From Balanoglossus misakiensis (lineage: Eukaryota; Hemichordata): 64,000 nt of DNA. The stretch is taken from contig CM082592.2 of assembly GCA_040954595.2 (NCBI GenBank), positions 806,001 to 870,000 of the forward strand, given 5' to 3'. A program made the position numbers and the translations under genes. Of the stretch, positions 9,535-20,761 are shown in pieces; positions within the stretch are counted from its first letter, which is position 1; every line of letters begins with the position of its first letter. Below the pieces are notes generated by a model. The model worked only from the letters and a program-made list of their open reading frames with translations. It had not been told where the DNA came from and made no database searches.

Positions 9535-11064
9535 ATGTGGGTTAAACATATTCAACGGCAGTTCTATGACGCCGAAATCCAGTCTGTGAAATTGAACTTG
9601 AGTAAATGTGCGCCCATTGTTCGACAATTGAACTTATTTGTTGACGAAGAAGACGTACTTCGCTGTGGGAGTAGAATCCATAACGCGCCGATCAATTTCG
9701 TCACAAGATTTCCCGCCTTGATACCCTCGCATCATAAATTGACAAATTTGATAATACGGAAATCACACGAACTGACGCTTCACCAGGGAGTCCAATCTAC
9801 AGTGACACAGATAAGGCAAAGATATTGGATCCCCAAAATTCAGATTATTGTACGCGGTGTCTTACGTGGTTGTGTCATTTGCAACAAAGTTACCGGGAAA
9901 CCTTACGCGAATCCAGTGCAAGCGCCGCTACCAAGTTATCGAGTGAACATTGTCCCAGCATTTACTGTAACAGGCGTGGATTTCACGGGTCATCTTTATA
10001 CCAAGGCCAAAGATGGGACACGTGCCAAAGCCTATATCTGTTTATTCACCTGTGCGGTGACGCGTGCCATTCACCTAGAACTGGTTCCTGATATGTCAAC
10101 CCAGACGTTCATGCACGCGTTCAGAAGATTCGCCGCGAGACGTTCTTTGCCGAGTAGGATGCTGTCAGACAACGCATCGACTTATTTATCGGCTGCCAAT
10201 GAAATCAAAACACTGTTTGATACGCCAGAAGTAAATGACTTTCTCGCCGCACATCGTGTACAATGGACGTTTATACCGAAGCGCGCGCCCTGGTTTGGTG
10301 GCTTCTGGGAGAGGCTGATTGCTTTGACAAAGAACGCTATTAGGAAAACTCTCGGTCGAGCTTACCTAACCTTTGATGAACTCGCAACAGTTGTGACTGA
10401 AATTGAAGCCGTTTTAAACGACAGGCCGTTAACGTACGTGTCATCCAGTATAAACGACAACATTGGATTGACCCCAAATCACTTGCTACATGGCAGGACA
10501 CTGACATCATTGCCGTACATCGAGATCACCGACGAAGAGGTGATTGACCCATCTTACTGTGATAATCGTGAAATCAACAAAAGATATGAACATCTATCAA
10601 GATCACACGATCAATTTTGGCGAAGATGGTCGTCCGAGTATCTGACTGCCCTACGTGAACGACATCCCACCAAAGGAACTCGTGATAATGTCATCAAGGT
10701 CGGAGATGTCGTGATAATACACAGTGACACTGACAAACGTCCGAAATGGCATTTAGGAACTGTAACAAGGTTGATCTTCGGTAATGATAAACTGGTACGA
10801 TCTGCGGAGTTGAACACCGCAGGTGGTCCTACAAACCGACCTATCCATAAATTGTACCCATTGGAAGTTGTCTCCAAGGAGCTGTCAACTGTGTCTGGAG
10901 ATAATACAGGTATTGGAGCAGATTCCAACACGAATACTGAAACAGTCGACACAGCTGGAGCCTCTGAAGATTCCTCGGTGAAGGCGGATGTTGTACCCCC
11001 GAGACGACCTGTCAGAGACTCTGCAGTTGCCGCTCGAGTACGACTAGCGGATCTCTCTATTTGA
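9535..11064 (+). CDS. BEL/Pao integrase, C-terminal part of Pol, severed by a stop codon
   Basis: 509 residues from the first ATG after the stop; the same frame is open from 9526, so the whole polyprotein would have been ~1869 codons. An N-terminal HHCC-type zinc region includes SHELTLHQG (H78) and GCVICNKV. The core has the D,D,E triad: D149 in GVDFTGH, D212 in LSDNAS and E259 in GGFWERL. Then come the BEL-specific C-terminal domain (DUF5641-like), with HLLHGR, FWRRW, VGDVV and the RPIHKLYPLE end. Integrase inserts the cDNA into the host genome. No promoter or independent start is evident, so it would be made only by readthrough. The domain itself looks intact. Confidence 0.92.
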   Translation: MWVKHIQRQFYDAEIQSVKLNLSKCAPIVRQLNLFVDEEDVLRCGSRIHNAPINFVTRFPALIPSHHKLTNLIIRKSHELTLHQGVQSTVTQIRQRYWIPKIQIIVRGVLRGCVICNKVTGKPYANPVQAPLPSYRVNIVPAFTVTGVDFTGHLYTKAKDGTRAKAYICLFTCAVTRAIHLELVPDMSTQTFMHAFRRFAARRSLPSRMLSDNASTYLSAANEIKTLFDTPEVNDFLAAHRVQWTFIPKRAPWFGGFWERLIALTKNAIRKTLGRAYLTFDELATVVTEIEAVLNDRPLTYVSSSINDNIGLTPNHLLHGRTLTSLPYIEITDEEVIDPSYCDNREINKRYEHLSRSHDQFWRRWSSEYLTALRERHPTKGTRDNVIKVGDVVIIHSDTDKRPKWHLGTVTRLIFGNDKLVRSAELNTAGGPTNRPIHKLYPLEVVSKELSTVSGDNTGIGADSNTNTETVDTAGASEDSSVKADVVPPRRPVRDSAVAARVRLADLSI

Positions 11065-11236
11065 CTTTGAAATTGGAAAACAATTTCGATCGCATTGTGA
11101 CTGTTATCATGTTTACTGACACAATGAACATTAGTTTATTATCCTTGAACACTTTGGGTGACTTTAATCATATTTCATGTTATTTGATGTTTTTTTTTCT
11201 GATGATTTTCGAGACTTTCCTTTGCGCGGGGGAGAA
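11065..11236 (+). other. BEL 3' untranslated internal stretch
   Basis: Non-coding, T-rich link between the integrase stop and the 3' LTR. It ends in the polypurine tract. Nothing else recognised. Confidence 0.7.
11224..11236 (+). other. Polypurine tract of BEL element
   Basis: GCGCGGGGGAGAA directly abuts the 3' LTR start at 11237, the expected plus-strand primer position. The second BEL family has the parallel GCGGCCCGGGAGAA followed by TAT at 19315-19331, which supports placing the LTR start at TAT. Confidence 0.75.
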
Positions 11237-11572
11237 TATGGAGAAGTGAGAGATTTACTCCAGAAGGATCACGTGACGGAAACTCTTACCCTATCAGAGT
11301 TGACTTTGTTTCCCGCCAAACTTTATACTTGTAGCAGATTTATTGTAATTTTTGAGTGTTTGCTCCGGCGTTCGTGGGACTTATATATAACCCAGTTTTG
11401 GCGCTTTCGGGCAGCTTTTTGTAAGGAGCTCTGTGGTGTTACTTTGTTGTTGGATTCAGATGGTAATAAACCAGTGTTTTCCCTAGAACTGAATCGTTCG
11501 CTTCTTTTCCGACGTCAGTATACTCGAACCCCCTCCCGGGAGTATTGATCACTGCCACGATACTTCCCCACA
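11237..11572 (+). repeat. 3' LTR of BEL element (internal to the composite)
   Basis: Offset of exactly 6151 bp from the 5' LTR with no indels and about 3 substitutions. TATA box at 11382-11389 and AATAAA at 11465-11470. It is followed by a primer site and gag, not by host DNA, so it is also the 5' LTR of a second, truncated copy. Confidence 0.85.
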
Positions 11573-11605
11573 TTTTTGGTGCCGAGACCAGGATAACCGA
11601 GCAAG

Positions 11606-11782
11606 ATGTCGGAACAAGAACACATCGCGCCACAAGATGGACAACAAGAGGATCAGCCAACAGCGTTGACAAAACTGAAGAGATCGCGTCGTGGTCAACG
11701 CGCACAAGTGACCCGACTGTTCAACAGGGCCGACACCCTCATGAACAATTCCGTAGACGTCGGTACAGACAAGCCGACTACA
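11606..11782 (+). pseudogene. Truncated second gag copy (first ~59 codons)
   Basis: Same start and sequence as the N-terminus of the 5455 frame, with 3 substitutions over the coding part and one more between the primer site and ATG. Homology to the intact gag stops after DKPTT (5631 versus 11782), and satellite (AATGCTCTTCG) begins at once. The frame runs by chance ~55 codons into satellite. This is a remnant of a second element copy, not a gene. Confidence 0.88.
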
Positions 11783-12728
11783 AAATGCTCTTCGTATGTA
11801 TATATCGATACAAATTCCACAAAAGACAGTCTAATATGGCTCACTGCAGACAAAATTTCGTTTTACCAAATTTTCCTTGAAAATGTCATTTTTAGAAATA
11901 AAAATAAAAAAACCTTTGTTCTTCGAATTTGGTGCCCTGATCATATATGACATGTTGATTGTATGTTAAAACTTTCGACAACTCCAAAAATGCAGAGATA
12001 TTGACGGAATTCAAGAAAAAATTGCCATTTTGGCCATATTTTGACAAAAATGGTAAATTTTTAAAAAATCATAAAAAATTAACTCTTTTCTTCAATTTCG
12101 GAAATATTATGGAGCATGAAGTGTCGTTCTCTGTAAAAAGTGCTGCAAATTCCAGAAAAGGCGGTATAATTTGAATCACCCAAGACAAAATTACCATTTT
12201 CGACTTTTTTTCGGAAAATTGTCTTTTTTACAAAATAAATAAGAATAAATTATTTTCTTAGTTTCAAACGGGTAGAGATACTTTCCACACGGGTTTTCTA
12301 ACATTGAATTCCCGTTCATCAACTCAGATTTCCTACAGCATAAGTCGGCTAAAACCCTGACACTCTAAAGCAGAAACAGTTGGATAAAGCCCCGGCACTC
12401 TAGAGCAGAAACACGCGTACAGAGAGCACGTTGATCAAGTCTGATCTCCTGCGGCCTGGCTCGACTAAAACCCCGGCACACCATGACAGACACTAGCGTT
12501 CGTTAGCAACGGTGATCAAGTCGGATTTCCTTCGGCCTGGCTCTGCATAAGACCCGACACTCTAGTACAAAGACGTTGGCTAAGTCGGGCAAACCGAAGA
12601 GGGAAAGTCACAGCGGGTCAACACTCGACATTTGTTCGGGTAGGACTGCATCATTGCCTGTCAATTTATAGAGAAAGCCCGAATTTAACCAGGGCGTTTC
12701 AAACACCGACGTTAGTTGGGGGCACGGC
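11783..12728 (+). repeat. Satellite monomer 3, 3' part
   Basis: Resumes in the AT-rich half at the AATGCTCTTCG landmark and has a very short sub-repeat half (12320-12570, about 3 copies), so the monomer without the element would be only ~1.4 kb. Its end (12440-12728) is part of the inverted arm that matches 17264-17552, including the rare CTGCATAAGACC and TGCGGCCTGG forms. Confidence 0.88.
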
Positions 12729-14613
12729 CTGCAGTACTGCCGGGTAAGCTGACATCGGCGTACCGCATATAATGTAGGGGGGGGGGGGGGGAACAGAACG
12801 GTTCAATACTACATTTATTAGATATAAGCTAATTTTGGACAATCATCTAAAATCTAAATCATTTTTTCATATTTGGATATCTGATGATGTATGAAATTTC
12901 CATTATATGTGAAAAAGGTGCTGATTATAAAAAATGCACTCTGATTTAATACAAAATTGCGTTTTATTCGTTTTTGCACCAAAAAGGTAATTTTTAGGCA
13001 AAACATTCTTTATTTTTTTAATTCGGTGACCTGATCATATATAAACAATTGCTTGTATGTTAAAAGTTTTTATGACTTTTAAAAGCAGTGACACTGGCGG
13101 CATTCAACACGAAAATAACAATTTTAGCCATAATTTGGTCAAAATGGTAAATTTTTGAAAATTACAAAAAATACCTGTTTTCTACATTTTCGGAAATCTG
13201 ATGGAGTATAGAATGCTCTTCGTATGTATATATCGATACAAATTCCACAAAAGACCGTCTAATTTGGCCTACTGCAGACAAAATTGCGTTTTACCAAATT
13301 TTCCTTGAAAATGTCATTTTTAGAAAAAAAAATAAAAAAACCTTTGTTCTTCGAATTTGGTGCCCTGATTATATATGACATGTTGATTGTATGTTAAAAC
13401 TTTCGACCACTCCAAAAATGCAGAGATATTGACGGAATTCAAGAAAAAATAGCCATTTTGGCCATATTTTTGACAAAAATGGTAAATTTTTAAAAAATCA
13501 TAAAAAATTAACTCTTTTCTTCATTTTCGGAAATATTATGGAGCATGAAGTGTCGTTCTCTTGTAAAAAGTGCTGCAAATTCCAGAAAAGGCGGTATAAT
13601 TTGAATCACCCAAGACAAAATTACCATTTTCGACTTTTTTTCGAAATATTGTCTTTTTTACAAAATAAATAAGAATAAATTCTTTTCTTAGTTTCAAACG
13701 GGTAGAGATACTTTCCACACGGGTTTTCTAACAATGAATTCCCGTTCATCAACTCAGATTTCCTACAGCATAAGTCGGCTAAACCCCTGACACTCTAGAG
13801 CAGAAACAGTTGCACACTGGTAACGTTGAACAAGTCGATTTTTCTACGGCCTGGCTCGGCTAAATCTCCGTCACAATATGACAGACACTAGCGTACGTTA
13901 GCAACGGTGATCAAGTCAGATTTTCTACGGCATGGCTTGGATAAAGCCCCGGCACTCTAGAGCAGAAACACGCGTACAGAGACCACGTTGATCAAGTCTG
14001 ATCTCCTACGGCTTGGCTCGACTAAAACCCCGGCACACTATGACAGACACTAGCGTTCGTTAGCAACGGTGATCAAGTCAGATTTCCTACGGCATGGCTT
14101 GGCTAAAGCCCTGGCACTCTAGAGCAGAAACACGCGTACAGAGACCACGTTGATCTACTCACATTTCCTTCGGCCTGGCACGGCTGATGCCCCGGCACTA
14201 TATATAGGACACAGACTGGCGTAAGTTAACAACGGTAATCACGTCGGGTTTCCTACGGCCTGGCTCAGCTGAAGCCCCGGCACTTTAGAGCGGAAACACG
14301 CGTACATTGACCACGATGATCAAGTCAGATCTCCTACGGCCTTGCTCGACTAAAACCCCGGCACACCATGACAGACACTAGCGTTCGTTAGCAACGGTGA
14401 TCAAGTCGGATTTCCTTCGGCCTGGCTCTGCAAAAGACCCGACACTCTAGTACAAAGACGTTGGCTAAGTCGGGCAAACCGAAGAGGGAAAGTTACAGCG
14501 GGTCAACACTCGACATTTGTTCGGGTAGGACTGCATTATTGCCTGTCAATTTATAGAGGAAGCCCGAATTTAACCAGGGCGTTTCAAACACCGACGTTAG
14601 TTGGGGGCACGGC
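12729..14613 (+). repeat. Satellite monomer 4 (1.89 kb)
   Basis: G15 tract near 12777. It lacks the ~10 bp GAATGAGCTG segment (CACTCTGATTTAATAC at 12937) and has GATATAAGC instead of GATATCAGC; both variants recur inverted in 15810-17263. The end of the monomer has GTTACAGCGGG and TATAGAGGAAGC, shared with 38891-40777. Confidence 0.9.
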
Positions 14614-15809
14614 CTGCAGTACTGCCGGGTAAGCTGACATCGGCGTACCGCATATAATGTAAGGGGGGGGGGGGGGGGGAACGGAACGGTTCAATACTAC
14701 ATTTATTAGATATCAGCTAATTTTATACAATCATCTAAAATCTAAATCATTTTTTCATATTTGGATATCTGATGATGTAGGAAATTTCCATTATATGTAA
14801 AAATGGTGCTGATTATAAAAAATGCACTCTGAATGAGCTGATTTAATACAAAATTGCGTTTTATTCGTTTTTGCACCAAAAAGGTAATTTTTAGGCAAAA
14901 CATTCTTTATTTTTTTAATTCGGTGACCTGATCATATATAAACAATTGCTTGTATGTTAAAAGTTTTTATGACTTTTAAAAGCAGTGACACTGGCGGCAT
15001 TCAACACGAAAATAACAATTTTAGCCACAATTTGGTCAAAATGGTAAATTTTTGAAAATTATAAAAAATACCTGTTTTCTACATTTTCGGAAATCTGATG
15101 GAGTATAGAATGCTCTTCGTATGTATATATCGATACAAATTCCACAAAAGACCGTCTAATTTGGCTCACTGCAGACAAAATTGCGTTTTACCAAATTTTC
15201 CTTGAAAATGTCATTTTTAGAAAAAAAAATAAAAAAACCTTTGTTCTTCGAATTTGGTGCCGTGATCATATATGACATGTTGATTGTATGTTAAAACTTT
15301 CGACCACTCCAAAACTGCAGAGATATTGACGGAATTCAAGAAAAAATAGCCATTTTGGCCATATTTTGACAAAAATGGTAAATTTTTAAAAAATCATAAA
15401 AAATTAACTCTTTTCTTCATTTTCGGAAATATTATGGAGCATGAAGTGTCGTTCTCTTGTAAAAAGTGCTGCAAATTCCAGAAAAGGCGGTATAATTTCA
15501 ATCACCCAAGACAAAATTACCATTTTCGACTTTTTTTCGAAAAATTTTCTTTTTTACAAAATAAATAAGAATACATTCTTTTCTTAGTTTCAAACGGGTA
15601 GAGATACTTTCCACACGGGTTTTCTAACATTGAATTCCCGTTCATCAACTCAGATTTCCTACAGCATAAGTCGGCTAAAACCCTGACACTCTAAAGCAGA
15701 AACAGTTGCACACTGGTAACGGTGAACATGTCGATTTTTCTACGGCCTGGCTCGGCTTAATCTCCGTCACAATATGACAGACACTAGCGTACGTTAGCAA
15801 CGGTGATCA
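14614..15809 (+). repeat. Satellite monomer 5, truncated at inversion
   Basis: AT half plus the first ~2 sub-repeats, cut at ATCA (15806-15809), where the opposite orientation begins. G17 tract at 14663-14679. Variants AAAACTGCAGAG (15312), AATACATTC and GGTGAACATGTCG match 41468-41890 in the same orientation. Confidence 0.9.
14663..14679 (+). repeat. Poly(dG) tract, G17
   Basis: One of the longest G runs in the window, at the standard place after the monomer box, here preceded by AATGTAA. Confidence 0.85.
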
Positions 15810-17263
15810 GCCGTGCCAGGCCGAAGGAAATGTGAGTAGATCAACGTGGTCTCTGTACGCGTGTTTCTGCTCTATAGTGCCAGGGCTTTAGCCAAGCCAT
15901 GCCGTAGGAAATCTGACTTGATCAACGTTGCTTACAAACGCTAGTGTCTGTCATAGTGTGCCGGGGTTTTAGTCGAGCCAAGCCGTAGGAGATCACACTT
16001 GATCAACGTGCTCTCTGTACGCGTGTTTCTGCTCTAGAGTGCCGGGGCTTTATCCAAGCCATGCCGTAGAAAATCTGACTTGATCACCGTTGCTAACGTA
16101 CGCTAGTGTCTGTCATATTGTGACGGAGATTTAGCCGAGCCAGGCCGTAGAAAAATCGACTTGTTCAACGTTACCAGTGTGCAACTGTTTCTGCTCTAGA
16201 GTGTCAGGGTTTTAGCCGACTTATGCTGTAGGAAATCTGAGTTGATGAACGGGAATTCAATGTTAGAAAACCCGTGTGGAAAGTATCTCTACCCGTTTGA
16301 AACTAAGAAAAGAATTTATTCTTATTTATTTCGTAAACAAGACAATTTTTCGAAAAAAAGTCGAAGATGGTAATTTTGTCTTCGATGATTCAAATTATAC
16401 CGCCTTTTCTGGAATTTACAGCACTTTTTACAAGAGAAGGACACTTCATGCTCCATAATATTTCCGAAAATGAAGAAAAGAGTTAATTTTTTATGATTTT
16501 TTAAAAATTTACCATTTTTGTCAAAAATATGGCCAAAATGGCTATTTTTTCTTGAATTCCGTCAATATCTCTGCATTTTTGGAGTGGTCGAAAGTTTTAA
16601 CATACAATCAACATGTCATATATGATCAGGGCACCAAATTCGAAGAACAAAGGTTTTTTTATTTTTTTTTCTAAAAATGACATTTTCAAGGAAAATTTGG
16701 TAAAACGCAATTTTGTCTGCAGTAGGCCAAATTAGACGGTCTTTTGTGGAATTTGTATCGATATATACATACGAAGAGCATTCTATACTCCATCAGATTT
16801 CCGAAAATGTAGAAAACAGGTATTTTTTGTAATTTTCAAAAATTTACCATTTTGACCAAATTGTGGCTAAAATTGTTATTTTCGTGTTGAATGCCGCCAG
16901 TGTCACTGCTTTTAAAAGTCATAAAAACTTTTAACATACAAGCAATTGTTTATATATGATCAGGTCACCGAATTAAAAAAATAAAGAATGTTTTGCCTAA
17001 AAATTACCTTTTTGGTGCAAAAACGAATAAAACGCAATTTTGTATTAAATCAGAGTGCATTTTTTATAATCAGCACCATTTTCACATATAATGGAAATTT
17101 CATACATCATCAGATATCCAAATATGAAAAAATGATTTAGATTTTAGATGATTGTCCAAAATTAGCTTATATCTAATAAATGTAGTATTGAACCGTTCTG
17201 TACCCCCCCCCCCCCTACATTATATGCGGTACGCCGATGTCAGCTTACCCGGCAGTACTGCAG
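15810..17263 (-). repeat. Satellite monomer 6, inverted
   Basis: Reverse orientation: sub-repeats first (15810-16250), AT half next, C13 tract at 17203-17215, box ending 17263. It mirrors 12729-14184 with a constant coordinate sum of about 29993, including the shared 10-bp deletion. Confidence 0.9.
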
Positions 17264-18094
17264 GCCGCGCCCCCAACTAACGTCGGTGTTTGAAACGCCC
17301 TGGTTAAATTCGGGCTTTCTCTATAAATTGACAGGCAATAATGCAGTCCTACCCGAACAAATGTCGAGTGTTGACCCGCTGTGACTTTCCCTCTTCGGTT
17401 TGCCCGACTTAGCCAACGTCTTTGTACTAGAGTGTCGGGTCTTATGCAGAGCCAGGCCGAAGGAAATCCGACTTGATCACCGTTGCTAACGAACGCTAGT
17501 GTCTGTCATGGTGTGCCGGGGTTTTAGTCGAGCCAGGCCGCAGGAGATCTGACTTGATCATCGTGGTCAATGTACGCGTGATTCCGCTCTAAAGTGCCGG
17601 GGCTTCAGCTAAACCAGGCCGTAGGAAATCCAACGTAATCACCGTTGATAACTTACGCCAGTCTGTGTCATATAGAGCCGCTGCACCAGCCGAATCACGC
17701 CGTAGGAAATCTGACTTGATCAACGTGGTCAATGTACGCCTGTTTCTGCTCTAGAGTGCCGGGGCTTCAGCTGAGCAAGGCCGTAGGAAACCCGACGTGA
17801 TTACCGTTGTTAACTTACGCCAGTCTGTGTCCTATATATAGTGCCGGGGCATCAGCCGTGCCAGGCCGAAGGAAATGTGAGTAGATCAACGTGGTCTCTG
17901 TACGCGTGTTTCTGCTCTAGAGTGCCAGGGCTTTAGCCAAGCCATGCCGTAGGAAATCTGACTTGATCAACGTTGCTAACGAACGCTAGTGTCTGTCATA
18001 GTGTGCCTGGGTTTTAGTCGAGCCAAGCCGTAGGAGATCAGACTTGATCAACGTGCTCTCTGTACGCGTGTTTCTGCTCTAGAGTGCCGGGGCT
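17264..18094 (-). repeat. Satellite monomer 7, inverted, partial
   Basis: Tail and about 8 sub-repeats, broken off inside a sub-repeat at GGGGCTTTA, where a + block starts with TTTAACCAGG. The shared TTTA at the joint is a possible microhomology. Confidence 0.88.
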
Positions 18095-18698
18095 TTAACC
18101 AGGGCGTTTCAAACACCGACGTTAGTTGGGGGCACGGCCTGCAGTACTGCCGGGTAAGCTGACATCGGCGTACCGCATATAATGTAGGGGGGGGGGAACA
18201 GAACGGTTCAATACTACATTTATTAAATATCAGCTAATTTTGGACAATCATCTAAAATCTAAATCATTTTTTCATATTTGGATATCTGATGATGTATGAA
18301 ATTTCCATTATATGTAAAAATGGTGCTGATTATAAAAAATGCACTCTGAATGAGCTGATTTAATACAAAATTGCGTTTTATTCGTTTTTGCACCAAAAAG
18401 GTCATTTTTAGGCAAAACATTCTTTATTTTTTAATTCGGTGACCTGATCATATATAAACAATTGCTTGTATGTTGAAAGTTTTCATGACTTTTAAAAGCA
18501 GTGACACTGGCGGCATTCAACACGAAAATAACAGTTTTAGCCACAATTTGGTCAAAATGGTAAATTTTTGAAAATTACAAAAAATACATGTTTTCTACAT
18601 TTTCGGAAATCTGATGGAGTATAGAATGCTCTTCGTATGTATATATCGATACAAATTCCACAAAAGACCGTCTAATTTGGCTCACTTCAGACAAAATT
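18095..18698 (+). repeat. Satellite monomer 8, partial, joined to BEL fragment
   Basis: Last 44 bp of a tail, the box at 18139, and the AT half up to CTTCAGACAAAATTG, then BEL integrase sequence. Same structure at 24427-25030. Confidence 0.88.
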
Positions 18699-19197
18699 GA
18701 CCGAAGTTGAGGCCGTAATAAACGACCGACCGATCACATATGTTTCTTCGGATGCTGAAGACGCCGTGCCGTTGACGCCCGCTCATTTATTACACGGACG
18801 CCCCTTGACAACGGTACCTTATCTCACCGTCAAAGACGATGAACTCACCGACCCGACCTACGGTAACCATAGCGATCTAAACAAGCGCTACACTTTGATG
18901 ACTACGCTCCAGACGCGATTTTGGCGACGATGGGTATCGGAATATTTGCCCGCGCTACGTGAAAACCACTCGCCAATAGGGAGTCCCGGCAACAAGATAC
19001 AGGTTGGGGACGTGGTCCTTGTACATGAAGACGTCAAACGACGCCTGGAATGGACTTTGGCTACGGTGGAACGATTGAACTACGGACGTGACAACCTAGT
19101 CCGATCAGCGGAAATCAGAACGGCCAAGGGACACACCACAAGGCCAGTGAGCAAACTCTTCCCGCTGGAAGTGAACTCGCGCTCCGTATCGACATGA
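18699..19197 (+). pseudogene. BEL family 2 integrase C-terminus, copy A
   Basis: 166 codons: TEVEAVINDRP, HLLHGRPL, FWRRWVSEYL, VGDVVLVHED and VSKLFPLE identify the C-terminal part of a BEL integrase (end of core plus DUF5641-like domain). It lacks the zinc region and all catalytic residues. There is no ATG; the frame enters from satellite. The protein differs from the 9535-11064 integrase at many positions, so it is a separate family. Not functional. Confidence 0.9.
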
Positions 19198-19328
19198 AGT
19201 GGACATTGACATTGTCTGTGTTTCAATGACAATCGAACAATGGACAATCTGATTTTTCTAGTTTGCATGTATTTCAGAATTTTCTAGTTTATTCTTGATT
19301 TCTTGTTCATTTTTGCGGCCCGGGAGAA

Positions 19329-19472
19329 TATCGGAGATGCTAAAAACTCTGACCATGAGTCATTTTGAGGATCACAGCTCGGATACTTTGAGCCAATCAG
19401 AGCTGAGTATTTTAGCCCAATCAGAGGCCTAGTTAATCACCCAATGACATGTCTTTCCCGCCAAAACAAAAT
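19329..19472 (+). repeat. Partial LTR of BEL family 2, copy A
   Basis: About 144 bp of U3-like sequence after the polypurine tract, ending in CGCCAAAACAAAAT at the joint with inverted satellite (CCAAGCCGTAGG). The start is inferred by analogy with the first family. Confidence 0.6.
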
Positions 19473-20761
19473 CCAAGCCGTAGGAGATCAGACTTGATCA
19501 ACGTGGTCTCTGTACGCGTGTTTCTGCTCTAGAGTGCCGGGGCTTTATCCAAGCCATGCCGTAGAAAATCTGACTTGATCACCGTTGCTAACGTAAGCTA
19601 GTGTCTGTCATATTGTGACGAAGATTTGGCCGAGCCAGGCCGCAGAAAAATCGACTTGTTCAACGTTACCAGTGTGCAACTGTTTCTGCTCTAGAGTGTC
19701 AGGGTTTTAGCCGACTTATGCTGTAGGAAATCTGAGTTGATGAACGGGAATTCAATGTTAGAAAACCCGTGTGGAAAGTATCTCTACCCGTTTGAAACTA
19801 AGAAAATAATTTATTCTTATTTATTTTGTAAAAAAGACAATTTTTCGAAAAAAAGTCGAAAATGGTAATTTTGTCTTGGGTGATTCAAATTATACCGCCT
19901 TTTCTGGAATTTGCAGCACTTTTTACAAGAGAACGACAATTCATGCTCCATAATATTTCCGAAAATGAAGAAAAGAGTTAATTGTTTAAGATTTTTCTAA
20001 AATTTACCATTTTTGTCAAAATATGGCCAAAATGGCTATTTTTTCTTGAATTCCGTCAATATCTCTGCATTTTTGGAGTGATCGAAAGTTTTAACATACA
20101 ATCAACATGTCATATATGATCAGGGCACCAAATTCGAAGAACAAAGGTTTTTTTATTTTTTTTCTAAAAATGACATTTTCCAGGAAAATTTAGTAAAACG
20201 CAATTTTGTCTGCAGTGAGCCAAATTAGACGGTCTTTTGTGGAATTTGTATCGATATATACATACGAAGAGCATTCTATACTCCATCAGATTTCCGAAAA
20301 TGTAGAAAACAGGTATTTTTTGTAATTTTCAAAAATGTACCATTTTGACCAAATTGTGGCTAAAATTGTTATTTTCGTGTTGAATGCCGCCAGTTTCACT
20401 GCTTTTAAAAGTCATAAAAACTTTTAACATACAAGCAATTGTTTATATATGATCAGGTCATCGAATTAAAAAAATAAAGAATGTTTGCCTAAAAATGACC
20501 TTTTTGGTGCAAAAACGAATAAAACAGAATTTTGTATTAAATCAGCTCATTCAGAGTGCATTTTTATAATCAGCACCATTTTTACATATAATGGAAATTT
20601 TATACATCATCAGATATCCAAATATGAAAAAATTATTTAGATTTTAGATGATTGTCCAAAATTAGCTGATATCTAATAAATGTAGTATTGAACCGTTCTG
20701 TTCCCCCCCCCCCTACATTATATGCGGTACGCCGATGTCAGCATACCCGGCAGTACTGCAG
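19473..20761 (-). repeat. Satellite monomer 9, inverted
   Basis: About 3.5 sub-repeats, the AT half with GCCAGTTTCACTG and TTTTATACATC variants, C11 tract, box ending 20761. It mirrors 35126-36420 (coordinate sum about 55890). Confidence 0.88.

Larger units (their letters stand above)
5086..11782 (+). mobile_element. BEL/Pao LTR retrotransposon with extra truncated 5' internal copy
   Basis: Order seen: LTR (5086-5421), primer site (5426-5442), gag-pol (5455-11064 with one stop), polypurine tract (11224-11236), LTR (11237-11572), then a second primer site and gag start that break off at 11782 into satellite. A standard element would end at 11572. The two LTRs differ at about 3 of 336 positions, suggesting a fairly recent insertion or homogenised copies. 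The left LTR start is ambiguous by 2 bp: TG at 5084-5085 precedes the shared TATGG, whereas the internal copy has AA there. No 5-bp target duplication can be identified, and 74 bp of satellite present in intact monomers (equivalent to 33173-33246) are missing at the site. Confidence 0.92.
18699..19472 (+). mobile_element. BEL family 2 fragment A (integrase end, PPT, partial LTR)
   Basis: The 3' end of a BEL element related to but distinct from the full one. Coding to 19197, a ~117-bp untranslated stretch, polypurine tract GCGGCCCGGGAGAA at 19315-19328, then LTR from TATCGGAG, cut at 19472. The partial LTR shares short blocks with the first family's LTR (GGATCAC, ATCAGAG, TTTCCCGCCAAA). Confidence 0.88.

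Noticed and set aside
16276-16458. Recurrent 60-61 codon frames in the AT-rich half (around 814, 3681, 13536, 16276, 21819, 43535, 63404 and others), alike between monomers.
   Set aside because: They repeat because the satellite repeats. Starts and stops shift between copies, composition is K/F/N/I-rich as expected from AT-rich DNA, and no domain, promoter or codon bias is visible.
18699-19197. BEL family-2 fragments as an independent host gene derived from integrase.
   Set aside because: No start codon of its own, catalytic core missing, followed directly by polypurine tract and LTR, and joined to satellite on both sides.
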